Below are positions 53,384 to 62,408 of a stretch of DNA of 64,000 bases, piece by piece. The notes below the pieces were generated by a model, which was not told the DNA's origin, did no database searches, and was given only the letters and a program-made list of their open reading frames with translations. A program made the translations under genes and the position numbers. Location of the stretch: positions 27,434 to 91,433 of the forward strand of contig CALUJS010000007.1 in the NCBI GenBank assembly GCA_944321015.1. The letters run 5' to 3'. Each line of letters starts with the position of its first letter. Positions within the stretch are counted from its first letter, which is position 1. This DNA comes from an uncultured Phocaeicola sp. Its GTDB lineage: Bacteria > Bacteroidota > Bacteroidia > Bacteroidales > Bacteroidaceae.

Positions 53384-53995
53384 CTAATCGAACACCTTGA
53401 ACGCATAGCCCTGTTCCTGCAGCCACTCGATGGAGCGCGGGAGGGCATACATGGTGTTGTCTTTTGACTTTATCGAGTCGTGGAACGTGATGATGGAGCC
53501 GTTGCGGGCATATCGTTTCACGATGTCGAACACTTGGCGGCCGTTGAGGTGCTTGCTGTAGTCGCGCGTCACGAGATCCCACATCACGATGCGGTATTTC
53601 CGGCGGAGCAGTTCGTATTGCAGCCATCGCATGTGGCCGTGCGGCGGCCGGAAGAGGTCGGTCTGGATAAGTTCGTTGGCCTTGTCGGTGTTGGCCAGAT
53701 AGTTTTTGGTGAGCCACTCGAAGCCGCGCAGGTGGTTGAATGTGTGATTGCCCAAGCGGTGTCCGCGCTCCTTAATCATTTGGAACTCGCGCGGGTGTTT
53801 GCGCACGTTGTCGCCCACGAGGAAGAAGGTGGCGCGTATGCCGTAATGGTCGAGCACATCGAGCACCCACGGGGTCATTTCGGGGATGGGCCCGTCGTCG
53901 AAAGTCAGATAGACGGCTCTTTCGTCGGGGTCCATCCTCCAAATGGCCTGCGGGTACAGCCAGCGTACAAATCGTGGTGGTTGCTCGATAAACAT
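53384..53995 (-). CDS. Polysaccharide deacetylase (NodB/CE4 family)
   Basis: 203 residues. NodB motifs: TFDDGP (31-36, with Asp33 as catalytic base and Asp34 as metal ligand), HTFNH (metal ligands His84 and His88) and RPPHGH (116-121). No signal peptide is evident, so it may be cytoplasmic or membrane-associated. It would remove acetyl groups from GlcNAc-type polymers or glycans. It lies 16 bp downstream of the DUF2723 gene and 15 bp upstream of queG on the same strand, so the three form a probable operon. Confidence 0.9.
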   Translation of the reverse strand: MFIEQPPRFVRWLYPQAIWRMDPDERAVYLTFDDGPIPEMTPWVLDVLDHYGIRATFFLVGDNVRKHPREFQMIKERGHRLGNHTFNHLRGFEWLTKNYLANTDKANELIQTDLFRPPHGHMRWLQYELLRRKYRIVMWDLVTRDYSKHLNGRQVFDIVKRYARNGSIITFHDSIKSKDNTMYALPRSIEWLQEQGYAFKVFD

Positions 53996-54011
53996 GTCTG
54001 GCAGCGAGGCT

Positions 54012-57000
54012 TTAGAGACGTTCGTTCAGTTTCGTACGCAGTTGGTCGAGCTGTTTCTTGTAGTCGTCGGCGTAATCCGGCTTGTTCTTCTCGTTTTGCC
54101 AAGTGCTTGTGATTTCATTCAGCAAGGCGATGTGGAAGCCGCATTCGTTGAGGTACGCCAAGAACGTGTTGCTTTTCATGCTCATGTACCAGTCGAGGTA
54201 GGAGAGCGATTTGTCGGCCAAATCTTTATAGATGACGTTGGCCTGCTCGGTCCGGCCCAGTTGCAGGTAATATCCGGCCAGGTCGAGCGCGCTGTTCTGG
54301 AAGTCATAGGGCACGCTGGCGGCGGGTATCACCCGGTCGCAGTATTCCAATGCCTTCAGCGCTTGTTCGTCCTTGCCTTCCTGCAACAGCTGTTCCACCA
54401 GGGTGGCAAAGAGACGGCGGTGAGTGCCGCACATGCGCATGATGTTCTCGTCGAGATAGACCTCGGGGTTCTCGATGCCTCCATATTTGAACTTGGTCAT
54501 CAGGTTGGCATACATCTTTTCGCTGTCGACCACGTAGCCGCCGTTGTACGGGTCTTGCGGGTAGCCGAACTTGCGCCAGTCGAAGGGCGTGATGCGGTAG
54601 GCCAAACCTTCCTGCACGAAGAACGGGTCGAGTCCCATGTGGTTGGATGACCCCACGGTGATGGCCACGTAGAGCGGGCGTTCCCAGTTGGTGTTGGCCA
54701 GCATTTCGAGCATCATCAGGTCGCTCTTGTAGAGCGTGCGCTTCGTGATGGGGATATACATCTTGTCGGGGAGGCTGTCCTTGTATTCCTCGGGAATCAG
54801 CATGCCCGAGCGGCGGATGGCTTCCTTGTCCAAGGTGATGTGCACGGTGTCGGTGGGGATGAAATGAAGGTCCTCGTTCTTGGAGCGTACCCAATATTTC
54901 ATGACGTTCTTCAGTTCAAAGGGATCGTCGCCGAATTGTTGTCTGGCCAGTTCGGGGTTGCTCTTGTAGACGTCGAGCACTGCCTGCTTGGCTTCGGGCT
55001 GCACGGTGATGTATTCGTTCTTGCCCGTGACGAATTCGATGCGTTCCCAGTCGATGGGCACAGACGGCGAATCGTAGGCCGGACGCTTCATCTGGTCAAT
55101 GTACCAGTCGGTCTGCAGGTAGCTCAGGTTGCACACGCGGGCATCGGTGCGCACGCCTTCCGTTTCCTGATTGTACCACAGCGGGAAGGTGTCGTTGTCG
55201 CCATTGGTGAAGATGATGGGGGCGCCCTCTTCCTGAATGCTGTACAGGTAGTTCTGTCCGAAGTCGCGGCAGACATAACGTCCGCTGCGGTCGTGGTCGT
55301 CCCATGTCTGGCCGGCCATTTGCAGGGGCACGAACAGACAGACAACGGAGGCAATCGAGGCCGACGCCACATCGTTCAGCTTCCACCGGCGCAGGAACTC
55401 GGCAATGCCGGCCACGCCCAGACCGATCCAGATGGCGAAGGCATAGAACGAGCCTGCATAGGCGTAGTCGCGTTCACGCGGCTGAAGCGGCGTCTGATTG
55501 AGGTAGAGCACAATGGCCAGTCCCGTCATGAAGAACAGGAAGAACACAACCCAGAACTGCTGTATGCCCCGCTGACCGCGGAAGGCTTGCCAGAAGAGGC
55601 CGATGAGGCCCAGCAGGAGCGGCAGGCAGTAGAACACGTTGTGTCCCTTGTTCTCCTTCAACTCGTCGGGCAGCTTGCTTTGGTCGCCATAGAGCAGGTT
55701 GTCGAGCAGGGGAATGCCGCTTATCCAGTTGCCGTGTTCAGGCTCGCCGTTGCCTTGTATGTCGTTCTGGCGTCCGGCGAAGTTCCACAGGAAGTAACGC
55801 CAATACATGAAGTTCACCTGATAGGACACGAAGAACTTCAGGTTCTCCCACATGGTGGGCATTTTCACCATGATGCTGTTGCCGCATTCGTCGTAGGGGA
55901 TGAGCCGCCCTTTCACGCCGTTTACCCATTCGCCACGGTCGTTCTGGTAGCCGCCGAACCATTGTTCATAGGCTTTGATGTGTTCGGACGCGCTGCTGTG
56001 CATGCGGGGGAAGAGCATGTTTTGGGCATATTTGTAGTCGGTCTTGTGACGCACCACTTCGTAGCTGTCTTTTTCATCGGGCGATTCTTTCTCTTTGCGC
56101 TGGTAGACGGGGGCACCCTCTTCGCTCACGGGCACGCAATACTGGCCTTCAATCTTCAGGGCTACTTTGGAGTTGTAGGCGGGACCGTAGAACAGCGGCG
56201 TCTGGCCGTATTGCTCGCGACCCAGATAGTCGCCCAGCGTGAAGATGTCTTCCGGCGAGTTCTGGTCCATCGGCGGGTTGGCCGACGAGCGGATGACAAT
56301 GACGGCATAGGACGAGTAGCCCACAACCATCATGGTCATGCACAGGATGGCGGTGTTGAGCGTGCGGGCGCTCACCATCAGCCGTTTGCCGAACACGCCC
56401 CACAGACAGGCGCCGACAAGCGTCAGAAAGACGATGCCGAACACGATGCTCTTCGTGCCGTGTCCGAAGAAGGGAATGCCCAGCAGGGCAATGGTCACGA
56501 GGAAAGCGATGTTGGCACGCTTGGGGCTGGCATAGACGTAGCTTTCGTAGATGGCCCATACGAGTACGCCCAGCAAGAAAATGATGTAGACGATGAGTCC
56601 CGTGTTAAACGGCATGCCGAAGGTGTTGACAAACAGCAGCTCGAACCATCCGCCCACTTTCACGATGCCCGGCACGATGCCATAGAGCACCACGGCGATG
56701 AGCACCATCGAGCCTGCCAATGCCAGCAGCGAGCCTTTCACGTTGGCATTGGGCACCTTTTTATAATAGTAAACCAGCACAAGGGCCGACAGGCAGAGCA
56801 GGTTGAGCAGGTGGACACCGATGGACACACCCGTCAGATAGGCGATGAGCACCAGCCAGCGGTCGCTGTGCGGCTCGTCGGCACAGTCTTCCCACTTCAG
56901 GATGAGCCAGAACACGACGGCGGTGAACAGCGATGAGTAGGCATAGACTTCGCCTTCCACGGCGCTATACCAGAACGTGTCCGTGAACGTGTAGGCCAAC

Positions 57001-57386
57001 GCGCCCACCAGGCCTGCGCCCATGATGGTGATGAGCTTGCCGGTGGTCATCTCTTCCGTATCGGGGCAGATGAGTTTGCGCGTCAGGTGCGTGATGCTCC
57101 AGAAGAGGAACATGATGCAGCCTGCGCTGAGCAGTGCCGACATGATGTTGACCATGTAGGCCACTTCGGAAGGGTCGCTGGCAAATTGGGAAAACAGGTT
57201 GGCGGTGAGCATGAAGAAGGGCGCGCCGGGCGGGTGACCCACTTCAAGTTTGTAACCGGTGGTAATAAACTCCGGGCAATCCCAGAAACTGGCGGTCGGC
57301 TCCACCGTCATGCAGTAGACCACTGCGGCAATAAGGAACGTGAACCAACCCGTCAGGTTGTTGATTCTTCGGTATTGTTTCATCAA
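54012..57386 (-). CDS. DUF2723-family membrane protein, putative GT-C protein O-mannosyltransferase-like
   Basis: 1124 residues. The N-terminal hydrophobic half has 10 or more helices and the family hallmark EPTASFWDCPEFITTGYKLEVGHPPGAPFF (about 29-58), with acidic residues in the first external loop as in GT-C glycosyltransferases. A long soluble C-terminal part (about 680-1124) ends in TPR-like helices (LEYCDRVIPAASVPYDFQNSALDLAGYYLQLGRTEQANVIYKDL). Human TMEM260, in the same DUF family, is a protein O-mannosyltransferase, so a role in Bacteroidota protein O-glycosylation is plausible but inferred. A TATCTTTG promoter (minus strand, 57428-57435) lies just upstream. Confidence 0.88.
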   Translation of the reverse strand: MMKQYRRINNLTGWFTFLIAAVVYCMTVEPTASFWDCPEFITTGYKLEVGHPPGAPFFMLTANLFSQFASDPSEVAYMVNIMSALLSAGCIMFLFWSITHLTRKLICPDTEEMTTGKLITIMGAGLVGALAYTFTDTFWYSAVEGEVYAYSSLFTAVVFWLILKWEDCADEPHSDRWLVLIAYLTGVSIGVHLLNLLCLSALVLVYYYKKVPNANVKGSLLALAGSMVLIAVVLYGIVPGIVKVGGWFELLFVNTFGMPFNTGLIVYIIFLLGVLVWAIYESYVYASPKRANIAFLVTIALLGIPFFGHGTKSIVFGIVFLTLVGACLWGVFGKRLMVSARTLNTAILCMTMMVVGYSSYAVIVIRSSANPPMDQNSPEDIFTLGDYLGREQYGQTPLFYGPAYNSKVALKIEGQYCVPVSEEGAPVYQRKEKESPDEKDSYEVVRHKTDYKYAQNMLFPRMHSSASEHIKAYEQWFGGYQNDRGEWVNGVKGRLIPYDECGNSIMVKMPTMWENLKFFVSYQVNFMYWRYFLWNFAGRQNDIQGNGEPEHGNWISGIPLLDNLLYGDQSKLPDELKENKGHNVFYCLPLLLGLIGLFWQAFRGQRGIQQFWVVFFLFFMTGLAIVLYLNQTPLQPRERDYAYAGSFYAFAIWIGLGVAGIAEFLRRWKLNDVASASIASVVCLFVPLQMAGQTWDDHDRSGRYVCRDFGQNYLYSIQEEGAPIIFTNGDNDTFPLWYNQETEGVRTDARVCNLSYLQTDWYIDQMKRPAYDSPSVPIDWERIEFVTGKNEYITVQPEAKQAVLDVYKSNPELARQQFGDDPFELKNVMKYWVRSKNEDLHFIPTDTVHITLDKEAIRRSGMLIPEEYKDSLPDKMYIPITKRTLYKSDLMMLEMLANTNWERPLYVAITVGSSNHMGLDPFFVQEGLAYRITPFDWRKFGYPQDPYNGGYVVDSEKMYANLMTKFKYGGIENPEVYLDENIMRMCGTHRRLFATLVEQLLQEGKDEQALKALEYCDRVIPAASVPYDFQNSALDLAGYYLQLGRTEQANVIYKDLADKSLSYLDWYMSMKSNTFLAYLNECGFHIALLNEITSTWQNEKNKPDYADDYKKQLDQLRTKLNERL

Positions 57387-57547
57387 AAAATAACTGTTTG
57401 TTACGTATTCTTTACAAATCTAAGTTGCAAAGATAGAAAGAAATGCCTACAGCCTGTGTGTCGCGCAGGTTGATTAGTAGCTTAATAAGTTTATTTAACG
57501 CGAAGGGCGGGGAATCATTTTACCCCTCCTCCGCGTCTGTCGTTCGT

Positions 57548-59011
57548 TTATTCACCTTCCTTGAAAGCGTGTCGGTAGCCTTGGATGTCGTTCCAGTGTC
57601 CGCGTGTGAAGTCGGGCACGGCCACCGGCGCGCAGCCGTTGTCCATCGAGAGGCTGCCCAGTTCGGCCAGGCAACACCACTCGGCCAGATCATACACATC
57701 CATGTCGAGTGGGAGTCCGTTTTGCAGGCAATATATCAGGCGCGCGTCCATGATGAAGTCCATGCCGCCGTGTCCGCCCACTTCGCGCGCCATCTTCTCA
57801 TATTGCTTCAAGATGGGGTGCTTGTATTTCTCTACCAGCGCCTTCATCTCGTCTTGCGGGAGGAACGAGTGTGTGTTGAGGTCGTCCACCCGGGGTTGCA
57901 CGCCCGAAGCCTTCAGTTGGGCCACGTCGAGCGCATAGCCTTCCACCGGGTATTTGTTGGCAAATCCTTTCGTGCCCGTGAGCTGGTAGAGGCGGCTGTA
58001 GGGTTGCGGGCTCATCACGTTGTGCTGAATCTCGATGACCTTGCCGCGCGCCGTGCGGATGAGGGTCGTGGTGTGGTCGCCGTTTCGGAATGAGTCACAC
58101 GGTTTGCCCGTGGCCTTTTCCACCAGTTCCGGGCCGTGCACGGCTTTTGTGTCCATGGCCACGAGGGTCGTCATGCGGTCGCCCCTGTGCAGATTGAGCA
58201 GTTGGGCCACCGGTCCCAGTCCGTGGGTGGGATACAGGTCGCCCCGGTTTTCCATGTTGTAGCGCAGGCGCCATCCCAACTTGTCGTCCTTGCCGTTTTT
58301 CCAGTAATAGGGCCAGAACTCGTCCAGATTGTGGAGGTAGGCTCCCTGAACGCGCAGGATTTCGCCGAACACGCCGTGTTGCGCCATGTTCAGGGTGTTC
58401 ATCTCAAACCAGTCATAGCAGCAGTTTTCCAGTATCATGCAGTGTTTGCGGGTGCGTTCGCTCAGGTCGATCAGCGTCCAGCATTGTTCCAGGTTCATGG
58501 CCGAGGGCACTTCGATGGCCACGTGCTTGCCGTGGGTCAGCGCGCTCACCGCCACGGGGAAGTGGTGGTCCCAATCGGTGGCGACGTACACCAGGTCGAT
58601 GTCGTCTCGCCGACACAGTTCTTCGTAGCCCTTCTCGCCGGCATACACGGCTGCTTCGGGCATGTGGGCGTCTGTCAGATAGCGTTGGCAGGCTTCGGCG
58701 CGTTCGGCTTCGTGGTCACACAAGGCCACGATGCGTACGCCCGTCAGATAGGTGAAGCGTTTCACCGCCTCCCTGCCGCGCATGCCCAGCCCCACGAACC
58801 CCACGCGCACCACGTCTAGCTTCGGCGCTCTGAGGCCCAACGCATGTTGTTGCCCGGCCGGGCGTTCGGGTGTTTCCACTACGATGGTGCCTTTGTCCCA
58901 ATGCCAGCGTGTGGAGGGCGACGACGATTGGGCCGCTGCCGACAATGTGCAGAGGCAGCATGCCATCCATAGGCAGAGATGCCGGATGGCCAGATTCATC
59001 ATTCTTCTCAT
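57548..59011 (-). CDS. GH109 alpha-N-acetylgalactosaminidase-like NAD-dependent glycosidase
   Basis: 487 residues with a signal peptide (about 1-27). Gfo/Idh/MocA fold: NAD loop GFVGLGMRGREAV (about 72-84), then CDHEAER. The long shared segments AIEVPSAMNLEQ, QGVFGEILRVQGAYLHNLDEFWPYYW and VGGHGGMDFIMDARLIYCLQNGLPLDMDVYDLAEWCC match the Bacteroides GH109 family as I know it. GH109 enzymes cleave terminal alpha-GalNAc (A antigen, mucin type) by a transient oxidation at C3 with bound NAD. It begins 37 bp after the ABC ATPase gene, on the same strand. Confidence 0.92.
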   Translation of the reverse strand: MRRMMNLAIRHLCLWMACCLCTLSAAAQSSSPSTRWHWDKGTIVVETPERPAGQQHALGLRAPKLDVVRVGFVGLGMRGREAVKRFTYLTGVRIVALCDHEAERAEACQRYLTDAHMPEAAVYAGEKGYEELCRRDDIDLVYVATDWDHHFPVAVSALTHGKHVAIEVPSAMNLEQCWTLIDLSERTRKHCMILENCCYDWFEMNTLNMAQHGVFGEILRVQGAYLHNLDEFWPYYWKNGKDDKLGWRLRYNMENRGDLYPTHGLGPVAQLLNLHRGDRMTTLVAMDTKAVHGPELVEKATGKPCDSFRNGDHTTTLIRTARGKVIEIQHNVMSPQPYSRLYQLTGTKGFANKYPVEGYALDVAQLKASGVQPRVDDLNTHSFLPQDEMKALVEKYKHPILKQYEKMAREVGGHGGMDFIMDARLIYCLQNGLPLDMDVYDLAEWCCLAELGSLSMDNGCAPVAVPDFTRGHWNDIQGYRHAFKEGE

Positions 59012-59048
59012 AAGCAGGATATTATTTGGATATTAACAGTTCGTGTTG

Positions 59049-59822
59049 TCACTCGTCGGTGTCATGGTGATGATGACACTTCAGCACGCGGTGGGGCAGG
59101 TCGCCGTGTCCCAGCAGGTCGATGGGGCACCCGAAGTGGCGGTCTATCCACTCCACGGGCACTTCGGTGTCGGGGTGATAGTCCAGCGTGCCGTTCACGC
59201 AGGCGATGCTTTTCACGGTCTGGAGGATGGTGCCGATGTCGTGGCTCACCAGGATGATGGCGCAATGGCGGTTTATCTCTTCGAGCAACTCGTAGAGCTT
59301 GGCCTCAAAACGCTTGTCGATGTACGTGTTCGGTTCGTCGAGGATGACGATGTCCGGTTCCGAGATGACGGCCCGGCCCAGCAGGGCGCGTTGCATCTGG
59401 CCGCCGCTGAGCTGGCCGATGGCGCGGTGTTCCAGTCCCTCCAGCCCCATGCGTGCCACGACCTCCTTCACACGTGCATGGTGCCGGGCCGTGTAGCGGC
59501 GCAGGAGGCCCTTCTCCCCGCTCAGTCCGGAAAGGATGACCTCTTCCACCGAGATGGGGAATTTCTTGTCAATCAGATTGTATTGGGGCAGGTAGCCCAT
59601 CTTCAGGCTGTCCGTGGGTTGCCCGTTGCGGAAGAAAGAGCGTTTGCCCGCAAGAGGGCGCAGCAGGCCGAGGATGACCTTGACGAGCGTGGTCTTGCCG
59701 CCGCCGTTGGGGCCGATGATGCCCAGAAAGTCGTGGTCGTAGACAGTCAGGTTGACGTCGCGGAGCACGGTCTTCTGCTCATAGCCGGCCGTGATATGTT
59801 CGAGGGTAAGAATGGGTGTCAT
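59049..59822 (-). CDS. znuC: Zinc/manganese-type ABC transporter ATP-binding protein
   Basis: 257 residues. Walker A GPNGGGKTT (38-46), Q-loop PQYN, signature LSGGQMQRALLGRA, Walker B DIVILDEPN and switch His in LVSHD. The closest functional class is the metal (ZnuC/MntB) ABC group, supported by the ZnuA-like gene 41 bp upstream. The integral-membrane permease expected with these two genes is not encoded next to them; a GH109 gene follows instead. Confidence 0.9.
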   Translation of the reverse strand: MTPILTLEHITAGYEQKTVLRDVNLTVYDHDFLGIIGPNGGGKTTLVKVILGLLRPLAGKRSFFRNGQPTDSLKMGYLPQYNLIDKKFPISVEEVILSGLSGEKGLLRRYTARHHARVKEVVARMGLEGLEHRAIGQLSGGQMQRALLGRAVISEPDIVILDEPNTYIDKRFEAKLYELLEEINRHCAIILVSHDIGTILQTVKSIACVNGTLDYHPDTEVPVEWIDRHFGCPIDLLGHGDLPHRVLKCHHHHDTDE

Positions 59823-59890
59823 AAAGAATGAAGAGTGAAGGATGAAGAATTGATTGTCAATTGTCAGTTATCAATTGCCAATTGTTCCGC
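59823..59890. repeat. Spacer built from GAATGAAGA and CAATTGTCA words
   Basis: The znuA-znuC junction, including the last znuA codons, contains GAATGAAGAGTGAAGGATGAAGAA followed by variants of TCAATTGTCA. A related TTCTTCATTC spacer lies at 53365-53385. The words are arranged as simple imperfect tandem repeats. Confidence 0.5.
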
Positions 59891-60748
59891 CGTGCGGACG
59901 AGTTCCTCGTCCCAATGATAGTTGAGGGGATTGATGACTACAAGCTTCGCGCCGATTTCTTTGGCTGCCAGTTCGGCATTGCGGCTGTCGAACTCCTTTT
60001 GCACGAATATGGTGCGCACGCCTTTGGCACGGCAAGTGGCAATGAGCTGTTTCAGGTGGGCGGGCGACGGTTCCTTGCCGCCTTCTTCCAGGCAGAGCTG
60101 CGTCAGTCCGTAGTCGCGTGCGAAATAGGACAGGGCCGGATGGTAGATGAGGAATGCGCGTTGTCCGCCTTCGGCCAGCAGTTGGCGCACGATGCTGTCC
60201 GTCCGGCTGATGACCCGGTTCAGGCTGTCAAGTCGTGACGTGTAAAAAGATGCGTTCGCGCTGTCGAGGCGGCACAGGGCGTCACAGACGTTGCGGGCGA
60301 TGATGCGGGCGTTGGCCGGCGAGTTCCAAATGTGCGGCTCCACGCCTCCGGCATGGTTGTGTCCGCCGTGGGCATGCCCTTCGTCGCGGATGAGGCTGAT
60401 GCCGCGCGAGGTGTCGAACACCTGCATTTCCGGCGCGTTGGCCTCCAGCCGCTCCATCCACACCTGCTCAAAGCCGATGTGGCCGATGCGCAGGTAGGCC
60501 CGGCTCTTTGTCAGTTCGACGAGCTGGCGCGGCGTGGGGTCGTAGGTCTCCGGGCTGTTGCCTTCGGGCACCATGCAGTTTACCTCGAAATGTCCTCCGG
60601 CTAGGGCTTCGGCAAAGTAGCGCAGCGGTTCGATGGTTACGGTCAGTGTGGGTGTGCCGTCATCGGCAGGAGAGGTGGTCCGGCGGCAGGCTGCCATGAG
60701 CGTCAGCAGGCAGACGGGCAGGAGTATCCGGGTGAAGTAGATTCTCAT
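59864..60748 (-). CDS. znuA: Zinc-type ABC transporter substrate-binding lipoprotein
   Basis: 294 residues with lipoprotein signal (MRIYFTRILLPVCLLTLMAAC, Cys21). Cluster A-I solute-binding protein: TIEPLRYFAEALAGGHFEVNCMVPEGNSPETYDPTPRQ, then a His-rich loop (HAHGGHNHAG) typical of zinc binders, EPHIWNSPANARI, and a YHPALSYFARDYGL segment with another metal-ligand His. It binds periplasmic Zn (or Mn). A TATCTTTG -7 box is on the minus strand at 60778-60785; I did not recognise a Zur site. Confidence 0.92.
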   Translation of the reverse strand: MRIYFTRILLPVCLLTLMAACRRTTSPADDGTPTLTVTIEPLRYFAEALAGGHFEVNCMVPEGNSPETYDPTPRQLVELTKSRAYLRIGHIGFEQVWMERLEANAPEMQVFDTSRGISLIRDEGHAHGGHNHAGGVEPHIWNSPANARIIARNVCDALCRLDSANASFYTSRLDSLNRVISRTDSIVRQLLAEGGQRAFLIYHPALSYFARDYGLTQLCLEEGGKEPSPAHLKQLIATCRAKGVRTIFVQKEFDSRNAELAAKEIGAKLVVINPLNYHWDEELVRTAEQLAIDN

Positions 60749-60810
60749 AAGTGGCTGTCGTTTGTGATTTGTCGGTGCAAAGATACGTTTGTTTCACGGG
60801 CGTGCCGCGT

Positions 60811-62205
60811 TTACGGCAGTTTTTCTATCCAGGCCGCGATGTCGGCCAGCACTTCGGGACTGATGGTCTCCTCGATGGCGGCGTATTCGGTGAACAGTCC
60901 GGTGGTGCAGTGCTGGAACAGATGATTCAGTCCCGGATAGCTTTTCACGGTGACCGTGCGTCCGGGTTTGTCGGTCAGGGCCCGGCGGATGGCCTCCAGA
61001 TTGGTCGCGGCGTCAACCTGCGTGTCGCGCTCGCCGTTGACGGCCAGCACGTGGCAGGTCAGTCCGGCCAGGTCGGTCTGCGGGTCATAGCGCAGGAAGT
61101 TGCGCATCCAGGGCGATGCGAACACGCTCATCTGGCGGCGCAGCTGTTCGCGCTGGGCGTCGGTCGGCGTTTGTCCGCCCATCTGCCCGGCATAGAGCGA
61201 CACGAGCTGTTCCACGAGGACCGTGTCGGGCAAGTCGCTTTGGGCCAGCGCGTAGACGCGGCGCAACATGCGGGCCAGCGATGCCTGTCGGGCTTCGGAC
61301 ATGCCTTCGAGCCGGGCCATGTCGATGTTCTGGCGCAACAGCACGCTGTCGCCCCGCACGCCGGGGCCTGCCATCGACACGATGAAATCCACGTCGGGGG
61401 CGCAAGCCTCCGTGCCGGCCGTGCGGAAGGCGATGGCTCCGCCCTCGCTGTGTCCCAGCAGACCGATGTGCGCAGGGTCAATCTCCCGCCGCGTCTTCAG
61501 ATAGGCTATCATGCAGGCCGCGTCGTCGGCGCTCGTGTGGAGGGAGGTGGCGGCCGGATTGCCCGTCGATTGTCCTGCGCCCCGGTCGTCGCAGCGCAAT
61601 ACGGCGATGCCGTGTCGTGTCAGGTAGTCGGCTATGACAAGGAACGGTTTGTGGTAGAGTATGCTTTCGTCGCGGTCTTGCGTGCCGCTTCCGGTGAGCA
61701 TGATGACGGCCTTGCAGGGCTTGTCGCCTTCGGGCAGGGTCAGTGTGCCGGCCAGCGTAACGCCGGCCTTTTCATTGCGTATGGTCACTTCCTCGCTGCG
61801 ATAGGGATGCGGCGGGCGGGGCGTCTGCGGACGTTTCACCAAGGATTCCCCCTTTTGCAGGCGGAGCGGAATCGAGGCGTTGCCCTGGGTCAGTGTCCCG
61901 TCGAGCAACGAGTCGCCCCGGAGGGTGCCCGCGTAGCGGATGCCCGATTGTGGCACGGCGAACGTCACCCGTCCGTCGCTTTCCGCAATGTCGGCCATGG
62001 GGAGGGCATAGGCGCCCTGGTCCGGGCTGTCCATCGTGCCGGAATAGCTGCCGTTGGCGTGTTCCACATGCAGGCCGATGCGCAGGGTGGCCGGGCCGAT
62101 GTTGACTTTGCCCTGCCAGTCGCCTTTCAGCTGCTGGGCCGTGGCGGCGAGCAGGCAGAGTGAGCACGAGAGTAAGGCAAATAAGCGTTTTGTCGTCATA
62201 ATCAA
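60811..62205 (-). CDS. Secreted alpha/beta hydrolase
   Basis: 464 residues (ATG at 62205 or 62199). Signal peptide (about 1-23), a beta-rich N-terminal domain (24-120, GDWQGKVNIGPATLRIGLHVEH) as found before many Bacteroidota serine hydrolases, then an alpha/beta hydrolase with oxyanion segment LTGSGTQDRDE, nucleophile elbow GHSEGG (251-256, Ser253) and the late His in YPGLNHLF. Probably an esterase or peptidase of the periplasm; the substrate is unknown. Array E lies just upstream. Confidence 0.87.
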   Translation of the reverse strand: MIMTTKRLFALLSCSLCLLAATAQQLKGDWQGKVNIGPATLRIGLHVEHANGSYSGTMDSPDQGAYALPMADIAESDGRVTFAVPQSGIRYAGTLRGDSLLDGTLTQGNASIPLRLQKGESLVKRPQTPRPPHPYRSEEVTIRNEKAGVTLAGTLTLPEGDKPCKAVIMLTGSGTQDRDESILYHKPFLVIADYLTRHGIAVLRCDDRGAGQSTGNPAATSLHTSADDAACMIAYLKTRREIDPAHIGLLGHSEGGAIAFRTAGTEACAPDVDFIVSMAGPGVRGDSVLLRQNIDMARLEGMSEARQASLARMLRRVYALAQSDLPDTVLVEQLVSLYAGQMGGQTPTDAQREQLRRQMSVFASPWMRNFLRYDPQTDLAGLTCHVLAVNGERDTQVDAATNLEAIRRALTDKPGRTVTVKSYPGLNHLFQHCTTGLFTEYAAIEETISPEVLADIAAWIEKLP

Positions 62206-62302
62206 TAGGGTTTAAGCAGTGTGCAAATGTAGCAAAAGTTGCGGATACGCGTCGCATGTGTCCGCTGTAAAGATGCGGGCCCGGCACGCGGTTGAAGATG
62301 CC

Positions 62303-62393
62303 CTGCAAGCGTCCATATATCCGCTCGTGAGCGCCCATATCCTCGCTCGCGGGCGTCCATATGCCGGCTTGCGAGCGGCCATATCCTCGCTCA
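62303..62393. repeat. 22-bp palindrome array E (4 units)
   Basis: CATATA, CATATC, CATATG and CATATC start at 62314, 62336, 62358 and 62380, exactly 22 bp apart, separated by cores such as CGCTCGTGAGCG and GCTTGCGAGCG. It lies about 15 bp after the dprA stop (minus strand) and about 100 bp before the hydrolase start. Confidence 0.9.
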
Positions 62394-62408
62394 AACTTGA
62401 TGTTCGGG

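Noticed and set aside
54840..56936. 698-codon plus-strand open frame opposite the DUF2723 gene
   Set aside because: The translation is charged, His/Glu-rich and domain-free; the minus strand has clear membrane helices and family motifs.
60749..60810. Zur operator upstream of znuA
   Set aside because: No convincing AT-rich palindrome of Zur type is visible; only a -7 promoter box can be supported.
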